Counted from the stretch's first letter, positions 9,318-19,059 are shown. The stretch: DNA of 64,000 nucleotides from Bacteroidota bacterium (GCA_016192075.1 JACPUU010000012.1:310001-374000), one strand, 5' to 3'. The notes: generated by a model not told the origin, from the sequence alone. Numbers and translations: made by a program.

Positions 9318-10124
9318 CTAGGAATGAAGCTTGGTTATAAATTCAAATTTTCCAATACCGGTATTTGTCGGTTTCTTCTCAAAGAGGCCATAAAAGGCTG
9401 ATCCGCTGCCTGACATGCTGACATAAAAAGCACCCTCTTTCTGGAGTTCTGTTTTTAGTTGGTTAAGGACCGGGTAATTTGCCATTAAATATAGTTCAAA
9501 ATCGTTTTTAAAACAATTTTTATACAGCTTTGGATCCTTGTTGATGGCTGATATTAAATCAGATGCGTTATTATTGGGCTGAATACCCTGAAACGCCTCA
9601 CGGGTGCTGATTTCGAGTCCGGTATGCACTAGTTTTATCCAGTAACCTGACAAATTGAGCGTTATTTTTTGCACGTTTTCTCCCCGGCCGGTAACCAGGC
9701 AGGGGCTATTATAAACGAAGAACGGACAGTCGCTGCCCAACATTGCGGCATAATTCAGCAGTGCTTCATCTGTTAGCTTCAAATCAAACAGTTTGTTCAG
9801 TAAAGAGAGCGTAAATGTTGCATCAGAAGAGCCAGCCCCAAGGCCTGCACCGGTTGGAATAACTTTGTGCAGGTAAATGGCAACCGGTGGCAGGTCAAAT
9901 TCTTTTTGCAGCAATTTATAAGCTTTAATTACCAGGTTTTCTTCCGGCTTCCCGGGTATTTCAAGTCCGGACACCTTAAAGAGAAATTCGTCTGATTTGA
10001 CAATTTCAAGAATGTCACACCATTGTACCGGGTAAAAAATACTTTGCAGGTTGTGATATCCATCGGGTCTTTTGCTTAAAACATTGAGACCCAGGTTTAT
10101 TTTAATGTTTGGAAAAACAACCAT
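9318..10124 (-). CDS. ispE: 4-diphosphocytidyl-2-C-methyl-D-erythritol kinase
   Basis: 268 residues. This GHMP kinase phosphorylates CDP-ME in the non-mevalonate (MEP) isoprenoid pathway. Seen: the N-terminal substrate segment FPNIKINLGLNVLSKRPDGY, the ATP loop PTGAGLGAGSSDAT (90-103), the catalytic Asp region GSDCPFF (Asp132), and the C-terminal GHMP motif MSGSGSAFYGLF. Length fits the family (about 260-290). It is divergent from accA across a 100-base gap. A near-match -7 box (TATCTTCG, complement of 10142-10149) lies 18 bases upstream of the start. Its cytosolic product feeds undecaprenyl phosphate and menaquinone synthesis. Confidence 0.95.
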   Translation of the reverse strand: MVVFPNIKINLGLNVLSKRPDGYHNLQSIFYPVQWCDILEIVKSDEFLFKVSGLEIPGKPEENLVIKAYKLLQKEFDLPPVAIYLHKVIPTGAGLGAGSSDATFTLSLLNKLFDLKLTDEALLNYAAMLGSDCPFFVYNSPCLVTGRGENVQKITLNLSGYWIKLVHTGLEISTREAFQGIQPNNNASDLISAINKDPKLYKNCFKNDFELYLMANYPVLNQLKTELQKEGAFYVSMSGSGSAFYGLFEKKPTNTGIGKFEFITKLHS

Positions 10125-10192
10125 GGCTGAGCGCTTTTGAGCGAAGATAGCACTAAAAGTGCGGGTGATTTTTCGGACTTATTAAAAAGTTG

Positions 10193-10200
10193 TAAATTTG
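10193..10200 (+). promoter_or_regulatory. -7 box for accA
   Basis: TAAATTTG is an exact TAnnTTTG match, 24 bases before the ATG at 10225. It overlaps the in-frame TTG at 10198, which is why that codon is not taken as the start. Confidence 0.6.
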
Positions 10201-10224
10201 GCCCCTCATAAGCACAAAAGAAAA

Positions 10225-11184
10225 ATGGCAAATTATCTACCCTTCGAAGAACCTATTTTACAGATAGAGGAAGAAATCAAAAAGGCAAAGGAGATTGAAG
10301 AAAACAGCGGGGTTGATACGTCTAAAATGGTAAAAGACCTTGAAAAGAAACTAAAGGATACCACCAAAGACATTTTTGAGAAACTTACCCCCTGGCAGCG
10401 TGTGCAGTTGTCCCGTCATCCGGACAGGCCTTATACATTGGAGTATATTAACACCATGACAGCAAATACATTTGTTGAACTGCATGGTGACCGGGGTGTA
10501 AAAGATGACAAAGCCATGATTGGCGGCTTTGGTCAGTTGGATGGTCAAACCATTATGTTTGTTGGTCAGCAAAAGGGCATTAATACCAAAATGCGCCAGT
10601 ATCGTAATTTTGGAATGCCTAATCCGGAGGGGTACCGTAAAGCGCTGCGTCTTTTCAGATTGGCGGAGAAATTCAATAAACCCATTGTTACTTTAATTGA
10701 TACCCCGGGTGCTTTTCCAGGCCTTGAAGCTGAAGAGCGCGGGCAGGGAGAGGCTATTGCACGCAATATTTATGAAATGATGACACTAAAAGTACCCGTG
10801 ATCTGCATTATTCTTGGAGAAGGTGCATCAGGCGGGGCACTTGGTATTGGTGTAGGTGACAAGGTAATGATGATGGAAAACTCATGGTATTCAGTTATTT
10901 CTCCTGAAAACTGTTCAACCATTCTTTGGAGATCATGGGATTATAAAGAAAAAGCAGCTGAAGCACTGAAGCTTACATCAACCGATATGAAAGAACTGAA
11001 ATTGGTGGATGAAGTAATTAAAGAGCCAGTTGGCGGAGCACATCGCCATCACGAAGAGGCTATCATGAATGTCAAAAAAGCAATTCTTAAAACATTGGAG
11101 AAATTATCACCAATGGATCCGGATGATCGTTGCCAGAAACGGGTTGAGAAGTTCTGTAAAATGGGAGTTTTCAACAGTAAATAA
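10225..11184 (+). CDS. accA: Acetyl-CoA carboxylase carboxyltransferase subunit alpha
   Basis: 319 residues from the ATG at 10225. AccA pairs with AccD and moves the carboxyl group from biotin to acetyl-CoA, giving malonyl-CoA for fatty acid synthesis. Seen: the N-terminal [14 protein letters not shown], the coiled region, [30 protein letters not shown], the CoA-side loop [17 protein letters not shown], and the oxyanion glycine stretch [15 protein letters not shown]. Length is usual (about 315-320). A membrane protein gene follows 17 bases downstream. Divergent from ispE. Confidence 0.97.
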   Translation: MANYLPFEEPILQIEEEIKKAKEIEENSGVDTSKMVKDLEKKLKDTTKDIFEKLTPWQRVQLSRHPDRPYTLEYINTMTANTFVELHGDRGVKDDKAMIGGFGQLDGQTIMFVGQQKGINTKMRQYRNFGMPNPEGYRKALRLFRLAEKFNKPIVTLIDTPGAFPGLEAEERGQGEAIARNIYEMMTLKVPVICIILGEGASGGALGIGVGDKVMMMENSWYSVISPENCSTILWRSWDYKEKAAEALKLTSTDMKELKLVDEVIKEPVGGAHRHHEEAIMNVKKAILKTLEKLSPMDPDDRCQKRVEKFCKMGVFNSK

Positions 11185-11201
11185 ATCTAATTTCGTTCGT
11201 A

Positions 11202-11921
11202 ATGATTGGTGCTGATTTCGAAAAGATTCACTTTGTTCTTTTCGGTTTAAATCTGGTTGAACCCATGGCGTTCATTACAGATCTTATAATGGGGTCGGTT
11301 AGCATTTACCTGGGCGTAAAAGTACATCGTATAAAATCAAACCTGGCGTTTTACACCTATTGGAAATGGTTCTATTTTCTTTTTGGAGTGGGTGCACTTA
11401 CCGGTGGAATTGGTCATACCTTTTACAATTACCTGGGCGTTGCCGGTAAATTTCCGTCGTGGATTTGCGGCCCTGTTGCGGTGTATTGCCTTGAGCAGGC
11501 CATGATCTCTATTCATCCGGTAGAGCGCCGTTTTGAACTTTTCAAACTGCTTTCAACACTCAAACTCTTTGCGGTTTATATAGCTTTTCTCATTATTTGC
11601 ATCAACCTGCCAATTGCAGAAAAACCATCGCTGGCCTTTTTGCCCATTACAATCAATACCATTTTAGGCGTGTCAGTCACGGCAGGATTGCTGGCACTGA
11701 GGTTTAGTAAAATACTCTCTTCCAAATTCAATTACTTTTACCTGGGAGTGCTCATCATGATTCCGTCAGCGTTTATTTTTCTATTGAAAATTAATTTGCA
11801 TCAGTGGTTTGATAAAAATGATCTGAGCCATGTGTTACTCACGGCCGGTATTATTTATTTCTACATTGGAATTTCTAAAATTTCAAAAGGGTTGAAAGAC
11901 ATACCCGTTTTTTCACATTAA
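11202..11921 (+). CDS. Unrecognised polytopic membrane protein
   Basis: 239 residues with about seven hydrophobic segments (near 20-37, 48-66, 85-102, 118-136, 144-164, 178-195, 206-224). I cannot assign a family with certainty. Visible landmarks are GGIGHTFYNYLG after the second segment, EQAMISIHP, and the Asp/His-containing WFDKNDLSHVLLTAG before the last one. The Gly-His-Thr-Phe and Asp-x-x-His arrangement is reminiscent of seven-helix CREST hydrolases (ceramidase-like), but this is only a weak resemblance. It starts 17 bases after accA and may be co-transcribed, which would suit a lipid-related role (inference). Confidence 0.7.
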   Translation: MIGADFEKIHFVLFGLNLVEPMAFITDLIMGSVSIYLGVKVHRIKSNLAFYTYWKWFYFLFGVGALTGGIGHTFYNYLGVAGKFPSWICGPVAVYCLEQAMISIHPVERRFELFKLLSTLKLFAVYIAFLIICINLPIAEKPSLAFLPITINTILGVSVTAGLLALRFSKILSSKFNYFYLGVLIMIPSAFIFLLKINLHQWFDKNDLSHVLLTAGIIYFYIGISKISKGLKDIPVFSH

Positions 11922-11987
11922 CATTGCTTACCGGCTTTTAAAACAGCTTCTGAAATTAGATTTTGTATCTTGCTTAAAAATTAAGGC

Positions 11988-12590
11988 ATGATTTATTCTT
12001 TCAACGGATTTATTCCGGTGGTTCACGAAAGTTCGTTTGTTCATCCGCAGGCGGTGGTAACAGGTAATGTTATTATTGGCCGTGATGTCTACATTGGTCC
12101 GGGTGCTGCATTGCGGGGTGATTGGGGCCAGATCATTGTTGAAGACGGCTGCAATGTGCAGGAGAATTGTACCATTCACATGTTCCCGGGTACCACAGTA
12201 ACGTTAAAGAAGTCAGCGCACATTGGGCATGGTGCAATTATTCACGGTGCAACCATTGGTGAAAATTCAATGGTAGGTATGAACGCTGTTTTGATGGATG
12301 ATGTGGTGGTAGGCAAAAATTGCATCATTGGCGCGCTTTCCTTTGTTCCGGCTAAAATGACTATTCCCGATAAAAGCCTGGTGGTTGGGAATCCGGCTAA
12401 AATTATCAAAGAAGTTTCAGATGAAATGATTCAGTGGAAAACCATGGGAACAGCCCTTTATCAGAAACTGCCCGCAGAATGTTTTGCCACGTTAAAAGCA
12501 TGTGAACCATTGCGTGAAATTGAACCCAACAGGCCTGCGCAGGAGTCTATGTACAAAACCTGGGAAGAAATTAAAAGAAATGAAAATTGA
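11988..12590 (+). CDS. PaaY/gamma-carbonic-anhydrase-like hexapeptide repeat protein
   Basis: 200 residues. It carries left-handed beta-helix hexapeptide repeats from about residue 10 to 140 (VVTGNVIIGRDVYIGPGAAL, NVQENCTIHMFPG, HIGHGAIIHGATIG, MVGMNAVLMDDVVVG), then PAKIIKEVSDEMIQWK and a helical tail with EPLREIEPNRP. Three histidines at the repeat faces (IHMF, HIGHG) suit metal binding between subunits of a trimer. The tail matches the PaaY branch, whose described member is a thioesterase for dead-end CoA esters in phenylacetate breakdown; the wider family is gamma-carbonic-anhydrase-like. No paa catabolic genes are in the window, so the substrate is open. Confidence 0.85.
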   Translation: MIYSFNGFIPVVHESSFVHPQAVVTGNVIIGRDVYIGPGAALRGDWGQIIVEDGCNVQENCTIHMFPGTTVTLKKSAHIGHGAIIHGATIGENSMVGMNAVLMDDVVVGKNCIIGALSFVPAKMTIPDKSLVVGNPAKIIKEVSDEMIQWKTMGTALYQKLPAECFATLKACEPLREIEPNRPAQESMYKTWEEIKRNEN

Positions 12591-12657
12591 ATCCGGTAAT
12601 CTGAACAGAACATCTTTTAGCAATAGGAACTCACAAACCCTGTGCGCAGATAATCCG

Positions 12658-12665
12658 TATTTTTG
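12658..12665 (+). promoter_or_regulatory. -7 box for the choice-of-anchor B gene
   Basis: TATTTTTG is an exact TAnnTTTG, 16 bases before the ATG at 12682. No clear -33 TTG at the right distance. Confidence 0.45.
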
Positions 12666-12681
12666 AATAAGACACTTGCCT

Positions 12682-15033
12682 ATGCGTAGTTACAGTTTGC
12701 TTTTCTGGATGACGGTTTTTACCTGTAGCGCCGCAGCGCAACTGAATATGACGCAATTGGGCTACCTTGATATTCCAACCAATCACGCAACACAACTGAA
12801 CGGCATTTGGGGCTATACCGATGAAGCCGGAAATGAATATGCACTGGTTGGAACAAAAGACGGCGTTTCTATTGTTGACATTACCGTGCCGTCGAACCCG
12901 GCTGAGATTTTATTTATTGCCGGCCAAAATTCAATCTGGCGTGAAATTAAAACCAACGGTGATTACGCCTATGTAACCACCGAGGCAGAAGAAGGTCTGC
13001 TGATCATTGATCTTTCTCCGCTGCCCGCAAGCACAGCTTTGCCTGTAAGTTACTATACCGGCCCGGTTGGTAATGAATGGAACACCGCCCATTCACTCTA
13101 TGCAGCAAACGGTTATGTTTACATCAATGGTTCCGGCCGTGGAAACGGCGGACTGATTATATTGGATGTTGCAACAGATCCCATGAATCCTGTTGAAGTG
13201 GGTGATTTTGATACCTGGTATGTGCATGATTGTTACGTGCGTGACGATACGGCTTACCTGGCACACATCTACGATGGGTTTTTCAGCATACTGGACATTA
13301 CCGATAAAGCAAATCCAATTCTGCTTGGTTCAGCTATTACGCCAACCAGTTTCAGTCACAATGTCTGGACATCAACCGATGGAAATTATGCCTTTACAAC
13401 CGATGAAGTTTCAGGCGGATTTATTGGTGCATTTGATGTTTCTGATCCGTCAAACATTGTTTACCTCGATAAAATTCAATCTTCACCAGGCAGTGGAATT
13501 GTTCCTCACAACGCGCATGTCAACGGTAATTACCTGGTTACGTCGTATTATGCAGATGGAGTTGTTGTGCATGATATTACGTATCCATACAACCTGGTTG
13601 AGGTAGGAAATCACGATACCAACCCCCACGAAAATCCAACAACGTCAGGCTGCTGGGGCGTGTATCCGTATTTTCCGTCGGGTAACATCATAGCCAGCGA
13701 CCGTGAAGAGGGACTTTATGTTTTTGGTGTCAGTTATCAGCCGGGTGCTTATCTGGAAGGTACTATTACTGAAATGGGTACCGGAAATCCAATCAACAAT
13801 GTAACCGTTACCATCGATGGTCAGGACATTACGGATTATTCAGGCGTCCCCGGCAATTATGCAACAGGTATTGCGGCAGGCGGCACGTATGATGTTTCGT
13901 ATTTTAAAGTATTGTATTATCCGCAAACTATTTCAACGGTGCTGACCAATGGTGTTGTTCAGGTGCAGGATGTAGTGCTTGAAAAAATTCCGCAGTTTAA
14001 TTTAACCATAGAGGTGTTGGATGCGGCTACATTTGACCCGGTTGAAAATGCGCAGGTCAAATTACAGCATACCTATATTGCACACGAAGGGGTGACTGAT
14101 GCAAACGGTCTGGTGACGCTGGGGCTTTATTACCAGGACAATTATGATCTCTACGCCGGCAAATGGGGTTTTGAATCAGCCTGCTACATCGATACACTCA
14201 TCACAAACACCAGCGCAACGGTGACCATTTATGTCAACCAGGGATATTACGATGATTTTACATTTGATTTTGATTGGCTGAGTGCCGGTGACGCTGACCG
14301 CGGCTGGTGGGAGCGCGAAATACCGGTGGGTGTTACCGGAACTTCAGGTGCGGTTCAGAATCCGTATGCAGACATTTCATGGGAGTGTGGAAATTTTGCT
14401 TACCTGACCGGGAACGGTACTATGGTCAGCAATGCAGAAGAGGTAAACGGCGGAGAGGCCGTGTTGATTTCTCCGGTTTTTGATTTGACCGGTTACAGTG
14501 ATCCACACCTGAATTTTTCATCGTGGTTCTACAATCAGTTTGGGTATAGCCCTGTAAATGATACGTTGAAATTTTATTTGTTTGATGGAACCAGCACTGT
14601 TTTAATTGATAAAAAATTTGATGCAAACACGTATATGAGTCAATGGGTTCCAAACTCTATCCGCATCAGTGATTTTACAGTCCCTAATTCAACCATGCAG
14701 CTGATCGTTAGCCTGAGTGATGAACTGGCTACTGAAAATATTACCGAGGGCGGGATTGATTATTTTTCAATTACAGATTTTTCGCTGCTGAGTGTAAATA
14801 CAGAGAGTGAAAATACGCTCACCATTTTTCCCAATCCGGCGCAGAATTCGTTTACAATAAAAGGTGTTTCAGAAGGGCGGGTTGAACTCTGTGATTTGAC
14901 CGGAAGGGTGATTTCTGAACAACCCGTGCGTGAAGAACAATGCTGTACTAATTTTAGTCCGGGCATATACCTGGTGCGTATTTTTGATCCATCAGACAAA
15001 CTGTTATCCATCCAAAAACTTGTTATTGAATGA
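12682..15033 (+). CDS. Secreted choice-of-anchor B protein with T9SS sorting domain
   Basis: 783 residues from the ATG at 12682; a TTG two codons earlier is less likely. Signal peptide about 1-20 (ending SAAAQ). Residues about 25-360 are a propeller of LVIVD-type repeats (GVSIVDITVPSNPAEI, LLIIDLSPLP, LIILDVATDPMNPVEVG, DDTAYLAHIYDGFFSILDI), the 'choice-of-anchor B' family. Then follow two carboxypeptidase-regulatory-like Ig domains (about 360-510), a jelly-roll-like region, and a type A sorting domain in the last 75 residues (LTIFPNPAQNSF ... PGIYLVRIFD). It should be exported by Sec, then T9SS, and be released or attached to surface LPS. Its stop codon overlaps the next start (ATGA). Confidence 0.88.
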   Translation: MRSYSLLFWMTVFTCSAAAQLNMTQLGYLDIPTNHATQLNGIWGYTDEAGNEYALVGTKDGVSIVDITVPSNPAEILFIAGQNSIWREIKTNGDYAYVTTEAEEGLLIIDLSPLPASTALPVSYYTGPVGNEWNTAHSLYAANGYVYINGSGRGNGGLIILDVATDPMNPVEVGDFDTWYVHDCYVRDDTAYLAHIYDGFFSILDITDKANPILLGSAITPTSFSHNVWTSTDGNYAFTTDEVSGGFIGAFDVSDPSNIVYLDKIQSSPGSGIVPHNAHVNGNYLVTSYYADGVVVHDITYPYNLVEVGNHDTNPHENPTTSGCWGVYPYFPSGNIIASDREEGLYVFGVSYQPGAYLEGTITEMGTGNPINNVTVTIDGQDITDYSGVPGNYATGIAAGGTYDVSYFKVLYYPQTISTVLTNGVVQVQDVVLEKIPQFNLTIEVLDAATFDPVENAQVKLQHTYIAHEGVTDANGLVTLGLYYQDNYDLYAGKWGFESACYIDTLITNTSATVTIYVNQGYYDDFTFDFDWLSAGDADRGWWEREIPVGVTGTSGAVQNPYADISWECGNFAYLTGNGTMVSNAEEVNGGEAVLISPVFDLTGYSDPHLNFSSWFYNQFGYSPVNDTLKFYLFDGTSTVLIDKKFDANTYMSQWVPNSIRISDFTVPNSTMQLIVSLSDELATENITEGGIDYFSITDFSLLSVNTESENTLTIFPNPAQNSFTIKGVSEGRVELCDLTGRVISEQPVREEQCCTNFSPGIYLVRIFDPSDKLLSIQKLVIE

Positions 15034-15572
15034 AACCTGTTTATTGTATTTCTTTTATCTTTTTATTCGCTTGCGGCGGTGAGCCGGCTGGTACAACAGA
15101 TCATTCCCTGGATGGAAAAGACACCATCAAGGAGTTTGAGATGAGTGAACCGCGCCTGACAGCGGTTGAGTTCAACAATGAAATGACGTTCATGCAGGAT
15201 GCTATACTGAGCCAGGTTGATGAACTTTTTAAGTCTGATTCGTCCAACATAGATTTAAACCTTGAAAATACCTTGTTTGAAATAGATCTGAATCTTGAGA
15301 GCCTGAACAACATGAAAGTGCCCGAAAATGGGGAAGCATTTTTGAATGCGATGAAAAATCTCATGAATTTTTACCATTCTGAACTTACCGGGCCGTTTCA
15401 GCAAATTGTGCCATTGCTTAAAAAAGCAGATTGGAGCAAAGCTGATGAAAAGCAGGTAAGTGTTTACGATGTCAGTTTCGTTGAGTCAGAAAAAGCCTGG
15501 TTTGACAGCGTTTTTGCCGAGCAGGAAAAATTTGCAAAAGCAAACAACATTAAACTTGAAACAGCATATTAA
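15030..15572 (+). CDS. Small lipoprotein of unknown function
   Basis: 180 residues; no family recognised. The N-terminus MKPVYCISFIFLFACGG is a short lipoprotein signal with Cys15 as the likely lipidated residue. The rest is mostly acidic, helix-prone sequence (EFNNEMTFMQDAILSQVDEL, VSFVESEKAWFDSVFAEQEK), resembling small helical-bundle lipoproteins. Its ATG overlaps the stop of the preceding gene by four bases, and the PqiA-like gene follows after 12 bases, so the three are very likely one operon. Translational coupling to the secreted protein is probable. Confidence 0.75.
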   Translation: MKPVYCISFIFLFACGGEPAGTTDHSLDGKDTIKEFEMSEPRLTAVEFNNEMTFMQDAILSQVDELFKSDSSNIDLNLENTLFEIDLNLESLNNMKVPENGEAFLNAMKNLMNFYHSELTGPFQQIVPLLKKADWSKADEKQVSVYDVSFVESEKAWFDSVFAEQEKFAKANNIKLETAY

Positions 15573-15584
15573 CTCCGTTTTACC

Positions 15585-16442
15585 ATGAAGAAATTTACGT
15601 TTTTGTTTGTTTCTTTCATGCTGCTTTTCAGCGGTGTAGTGTTTCTCACGTTCAGCATTTCAGATGATCTGGCAGCTTACCACAAAAAGAAAACAGAGAT
15701 GTCAGAGAAGCTTGATTTTAAGGCCCGTTTTTCAGATGTTTGGGAATATGTTCCGTTTTCTTCTGCGGCAGATGATAAAGTAGCGCTTTGGCAGCAGCTG
15801 GAAAAAGAGTCGTCTTACTATTACCGGAGTGCTGCAAAAAAAGGGTTTGTTCTGGCGGGTCTGGTTCTTGCTTTTTTTATTTCCAACAGGATTTATTACC
15901 GCAAGCGCGATCACAAACTTCAGATTTATGGTTTGGTCATGGTTTTTTCAGCCTTGTCATTTTTATACCTGGGACTGCAGGCCCCGTTTCTTGAAATAGA
16001 AGCCTTCAGCAGAGATTTGACCATCACCAGTCCTTTTGAGTTTACGTATAAAGGAAGAATCTATTACCTCTACCAAAACAAATCGGTTTTAGAACTCATC
16101 AAATTACTTTATACCGGCGGCAATTTTCTGGTAGCCATTTGTCTTTTACTGGCCAGTATTATTTTCCCGGTCACCAAACTGGTTACATCCATGATCGTTT
16201 TTATGAACCCGCACACAACCTTTTCACGCCGCGCCGTACCTGTCATTAATAATTTGGGCAAATGGAGTATGGCCGATGTTTTTGTTGCAGCTATTTTTCT
16301 GGCGTTTTTTTCATTCACCAATATGAATGTTGGGGTTGATACCGGCTCAACTACCTTAATAGGAACTTATTTTTTTCTGAGTTTTGTGGTACTGTCTATT
16401 GCCAGTGGTTCGGTTTTCAAAAAACTGACAGGAAAACAATAA
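15585..16442 (+). CDS. PqiA-like (paraquat-inducible protein A family) membrane protein
   Basis: 285 residues. One N-terminal segment (about 5-25) is followed by a periplasmic stretch of about 60 residues and then membrane segments near 88-104, 112-128, 185-205, 235-252 and 256-276. The segment IIFPVTKLVTSMIVF followed by LGKWSMADVFVAAIFLAFF matches the core of the PqiA family (Pro-Lys loop, then 'GKWSM.DVF..A'). PqiA proteins are inner membrane partners of MCE-type lipid transporters. An MCE/MlaD gene lies 4 kb away in the same block, a possible partner (inference). Last gene of a three-gene operon; ends at a hairpin facing the convergent lptD-like gene. Confidence 0.75.
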   Translation: MKKFTFLFVSFMLLFSGVVFLTFSISDDLAAYHKKKTEMSEKLDFKARFSDVWEYVPFSSAADDKVALWQQLEKESSYYYRSAAKKGFVLAGLVLAFFISNRIYYRKRDHKLQIYGLVMVFSALSFLYLGLQAPFLEIEAFSRDLTITSPFEFTYKGRIYYLYQNKSVLELIKLLYTGGNFLVAICLLLASIIFPVTKLVTSMIVFMNPHTTFSRRAVPVINNLGKWSMADVFVAAIFLAFFSFTNMNVGVDTGSTTLIGTYFFLSFVVLSIASGSVFKKLTGKQ

Positions 16443-16447
16443 TCCAA

Positions 16448-16480
16448 TCTCAGGCCAGGCCTTAAGTTCTGGCATGAGAT
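16448..16480. terminator. Hairpin between convergent genes
   Basis: ATCTCAGGCCAG (16448-16459) pairs with CTGGCATGAGAT (16469-16480) with one mismatch. It lies between the two converging stop codons. No T run follows on either strand, so a terminator role is only likely from position. Confidence 0.45.
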
Positions 16481-16482
16481 GA

Positions 16483-19014
16483 TCAGAAGAAAAACGGTGG
16501 TTTCGTATACTCCAGTTTAATATCCTGAAACATGGATGCCTTAATGTTTACGCGGAACAGAAAATTGATGTTTGTACTGGTTCCTTCCCACGGGCCATAT
16601 TGTATCCAGCTCAGGCTGGCTTCCCAGCAATGCAGATCACGCCAGATTGAAAAATTGTAGGTAGGTATAATCTGGTTTTTTTCAGTGGCCTGTAAATCAA
16701 ACGCAACGCCGTAGGTAAATTTCCACTTTTCGGTAATGTTAAAATCACCATCAGCCCTTACGGTTTGCACTAATTTGACTGAGTCAACATAATCCAGCGA
16801 ATCGTTCCGTACCGATGAACGGGTGTAATTGAAATTGTACGATAAATTCAGTTTCCAGGGAATTTCAAAACTGGTGAGGTTTGGATTGGTAGCAATTTCA
16901 TTACTGGTTGCATTGTTTGCAGTGGCCATATCCAGCTCTTTTTGTTTTTTGCGGCCTTTGGAATTGGTAAAATTGGCATTGATAGTAGCGTTGGCTGTTT
17001 TGATACGTCCCAGTCCCTGATCCATGTTCCACGCATATTCTTTGTGCTCAAAACCGGTAATGGCATCATACGAGTAAGGGCTCAGCGCTGCGCCGCTCTG
17101 GAAACTGAATACGTTCAGAAAACGGGCTGTTCTGAATGCAAAATTAATGTTTGACAGGCGGGAGGTGTCTTTGAAAATATCATACGATCCGTTAATGGAA
17201 AACGCATCAACCAGTTTGTAATTTTTAAAGGTTTCATTGAGGGAATCTTTTTTATCACGCACTTTCATCTCCAGCGTATTTCCAATTGAAAAACTGACAA
17301 TGCCTGCTGTACCAAAACCACTTTCACGGTACAGGCTGTTTTGAAACGGTGAATAATAGGTTGTGTTGTTTAAGGTGTCTTTTTGAATTTGTTCATACAG
17401 CCCCAGGTCAGGCCGGTATGAAAAACTGACAGATGGTGAGGCCACGTGGCGGAATTTCATTTGCTTTTTGCCCAGCATTTTGTAATAACCAAAAAAGTTC
17501 GAACTAAGGCCTGAACTGAAAGCCAGTGAGCGCGATGATTTGAATCCGTTAATTTCGGTCGTGTCAATTTTTTCGGTTCCGGGGTTCCAGGTATTTTTTT
17601 CGTATTGAAAATTCCAGAGTTCTGAATAGTTGACACTGGGTGACATCATAATTCGTCCCCCAAAAAGCCGCAGGTTAGACTGAACCGTAGCCGTGTGCTG
17701 AACACCGTTGAGAACATAGTCATTCACGAGGTACAAATTTTCATTGCGGAAAACGCTGTCAGGTGCGGCAATGTAATTTTTTGCGTTCATGGCGTATGTC
17801 ACGTTAATGGTTTCATACCATTTTTTTCCAATGCGTTCTTTTCTTAAAACGCCAAGATCAAAGCGGTTTACAGATACGTTAAACGAGGGTAATTCCAACG
17901 TGTAATTTTTGCTTTGTGCATTCTGCTGCAACGATGTTTTTAATCCCATGGTACCTGAAAAATTTCCGGCTTTCCATCGTTTGCTGACGTTTACGGCTGA
18001 GTTGAACTGGTTGTTGAAATATGTGGGGTTAACCGCTTCAAGGGTTGTTTTGGGATTGTTATCTGAAATAAAATTAATATCTGTACTGAATTTCAGTGTA
18101 GGGTGTGCTTTTGCATCCTGAACGTGTTTCCAGGTAAATGTCCATTTGTTGGTGACGAGTGAATCGTAGAATTTGCCCCTGAACTGTTCAAATTTTAAAC
18201 CAACACTGCCGTCGTATTTGTATTTGCGGTAATAGTTAGACGTGTTTTGAACACCAAACCGGCCGCTGGTAAACACCGTGGCATAGAAATATGTTTCCCA
18301 GTAATCTCCCAGCGGAATGTAGTATCCAAAGTCCTGCAAACCGAAACCATATTTGGCGGTATTGGCAAAACGGGGAATAATAATGCCGTGCTTTTTTGAG
18401 TCTGAATTGGGGAAAAATCCAAAAGGTGCCGCCAGCGGTAATGGAATTTTAAACAGTTTCATGTAAACCGGTCCGGTTACAATCCGCTCATCCGGCACAA
18501 TGATGGCTTTGGTTAATTTGAAGTGATAATGCGGCGTATCGGCATCACAGGTTGTAAATTTTCCGTCTTTCAGGTGAACTTCTTCATTGGGATGAATTTT
18601 AGATTCAGCCATGTGTATATAACCTTCGCCCTGCTGGGCGCGGACTTCTTTGACATACCCTTTTTTGGTGTTGAAATTATAGCGGATGTAATCACATCTG
18701 CTTTCTTCACCACCGGTTGTGAAAACCGGTTTTCCAACCGGTAATCCAAGGCTGTCAAGCGTATAGGTGGCTAAAACTTCTCCTTTTTTCAGATCAATTT
18801 CAATAAAATCAGCCCTTAGTTCAACATCTTCAAACGCAACAACTGCCTCACCGTAAAGGCGCACAACCTGGTTGGGAATATTGGCTACAATAGAGTCGCG
18901 CGCCTCATAGTTCACCGCCGACGAGGGGCCCTGGGCAAGCATATTTTGCCCGGCAACCATCATGCTTATCAACAAGATTGAATTGAAAACTAACGATATG
19001 TAATTACGGCGCAC
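16483..19014 (-). CDS. lptD: LptD-like LPS assembly outer membrane protein
   Basis: 843 residues. Signal peptide about 1-27. The N-terminal OstA/LptA-like domain (about 40-170) starts with NQVVRLYGEAVVAFEDVELR and contains Cys107 (SRCDY) and Cys156 (TTCDAD). The LptD barrel follows, with the junction IPLPLAAPFGFFPNSDSKKH and many aromatic beta strands, ending near HCWEASLSWIQYG with a third Cys at about 796. The family places LPS in the outer leaflet together with LptE. Cysteines in both halves suit the interdomain disulfides known from LptD, though the pattern differs from E. coli. Divergent from an amidase gene; the Bacteroidota order lptD, amidase, MCE is conserved as far as I know. Confidence 0.88.
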   Translation of the reverse strand: MRRNYISLVFNSILLISMMVAGQNMLAQGPSSAVNYEARDSIVANIPNQVVRLYGEAVVAFEDVELRADFIEIDLKKGEVLATYTLDSLGLPVGKPVFTTGGEESRCDYIRYNFNTKKGYVKEVRAQQGEGYIHMAESKIHPNEEVHLKDGKFTTCDADTPHYHFKLTKAIIVPDERIVTGPVYMKLFKIPLPLAAPFGFFPNSDSKKHGIIIPRFANTAKYGFGLQDFGYYIPLGDYWETYFYATVFTSGRFGVQNTSNYYRKYKYDGSVGLKFEQFRGKFYDSLVTNKWTFTWKHVQDAKAHPTLKFSTDINFISDNNPKTTLEAVNPTYFNNQFNSAVNVSKRWKAGNFSGTMGLKTSLQQNAQSKNYTLELPSFNVSVNRFDLGVLRKERIGKKWYETINVTYAMNAKNYIAAPDSVFRNENLYLVNDYVLNGVQHTATVQSNLRLFGGRIMMSPSVNYSELWNFQYEKNTWNPGTEKIDTTEINGFKSSRSLAFSSGLSSNFFGYYKMLGKKQMKFRHVASPSVSFSYRPDLGLYEQIQKDTLNNTTYYSPFQNSLYRESGFGTAGIVSFSIGNTLEMKVRDKKDSLNETFKNYKLVDAFSINGSYDIFKDTSRLSNINFAFRTARFLNVFSFQSGAALSPYSYDAITGFEHKEYAWNMDQGLGRIKTANATINANFTNSKGRKKQKELDMATANNATSNEIATNPNLTSFEIPWKLNLSYNFNYTRSSVRNDSLDYVDSVKLVQTVRADGDFNITEKWKFTYGVAFDLQATEKNQIIPTYNFSIWRDLHCWEASLSWIQYGPWEGTSTNINFLFRVNIKASMFQDIKLEYTKPPFFF

Positions 19015-19028
19015 CGCTACTTTGGTCT

Positions 19029-19036
19029 TAACTTTG
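19029..19036 (+). promoter_or_regulatory. -7 box for the amidase gene
   Basis: TAACTTTG is an exact TAnnTTTG, 46 bases before the amidase ATG. It lies to the left of the opposing lptD box, so the two predicted start points overlap. Confidence 0.45.
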
Positions 19037-19059
19037 TTAGTACTATACGTAAGAAGTTA

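Noticed and set aside
10198-10224. TTG start nine codons before accA
   Set aside because: It overlaps an exact -7 box (TAAATTTG), and the ATG gives the usual AccA N-terminus.
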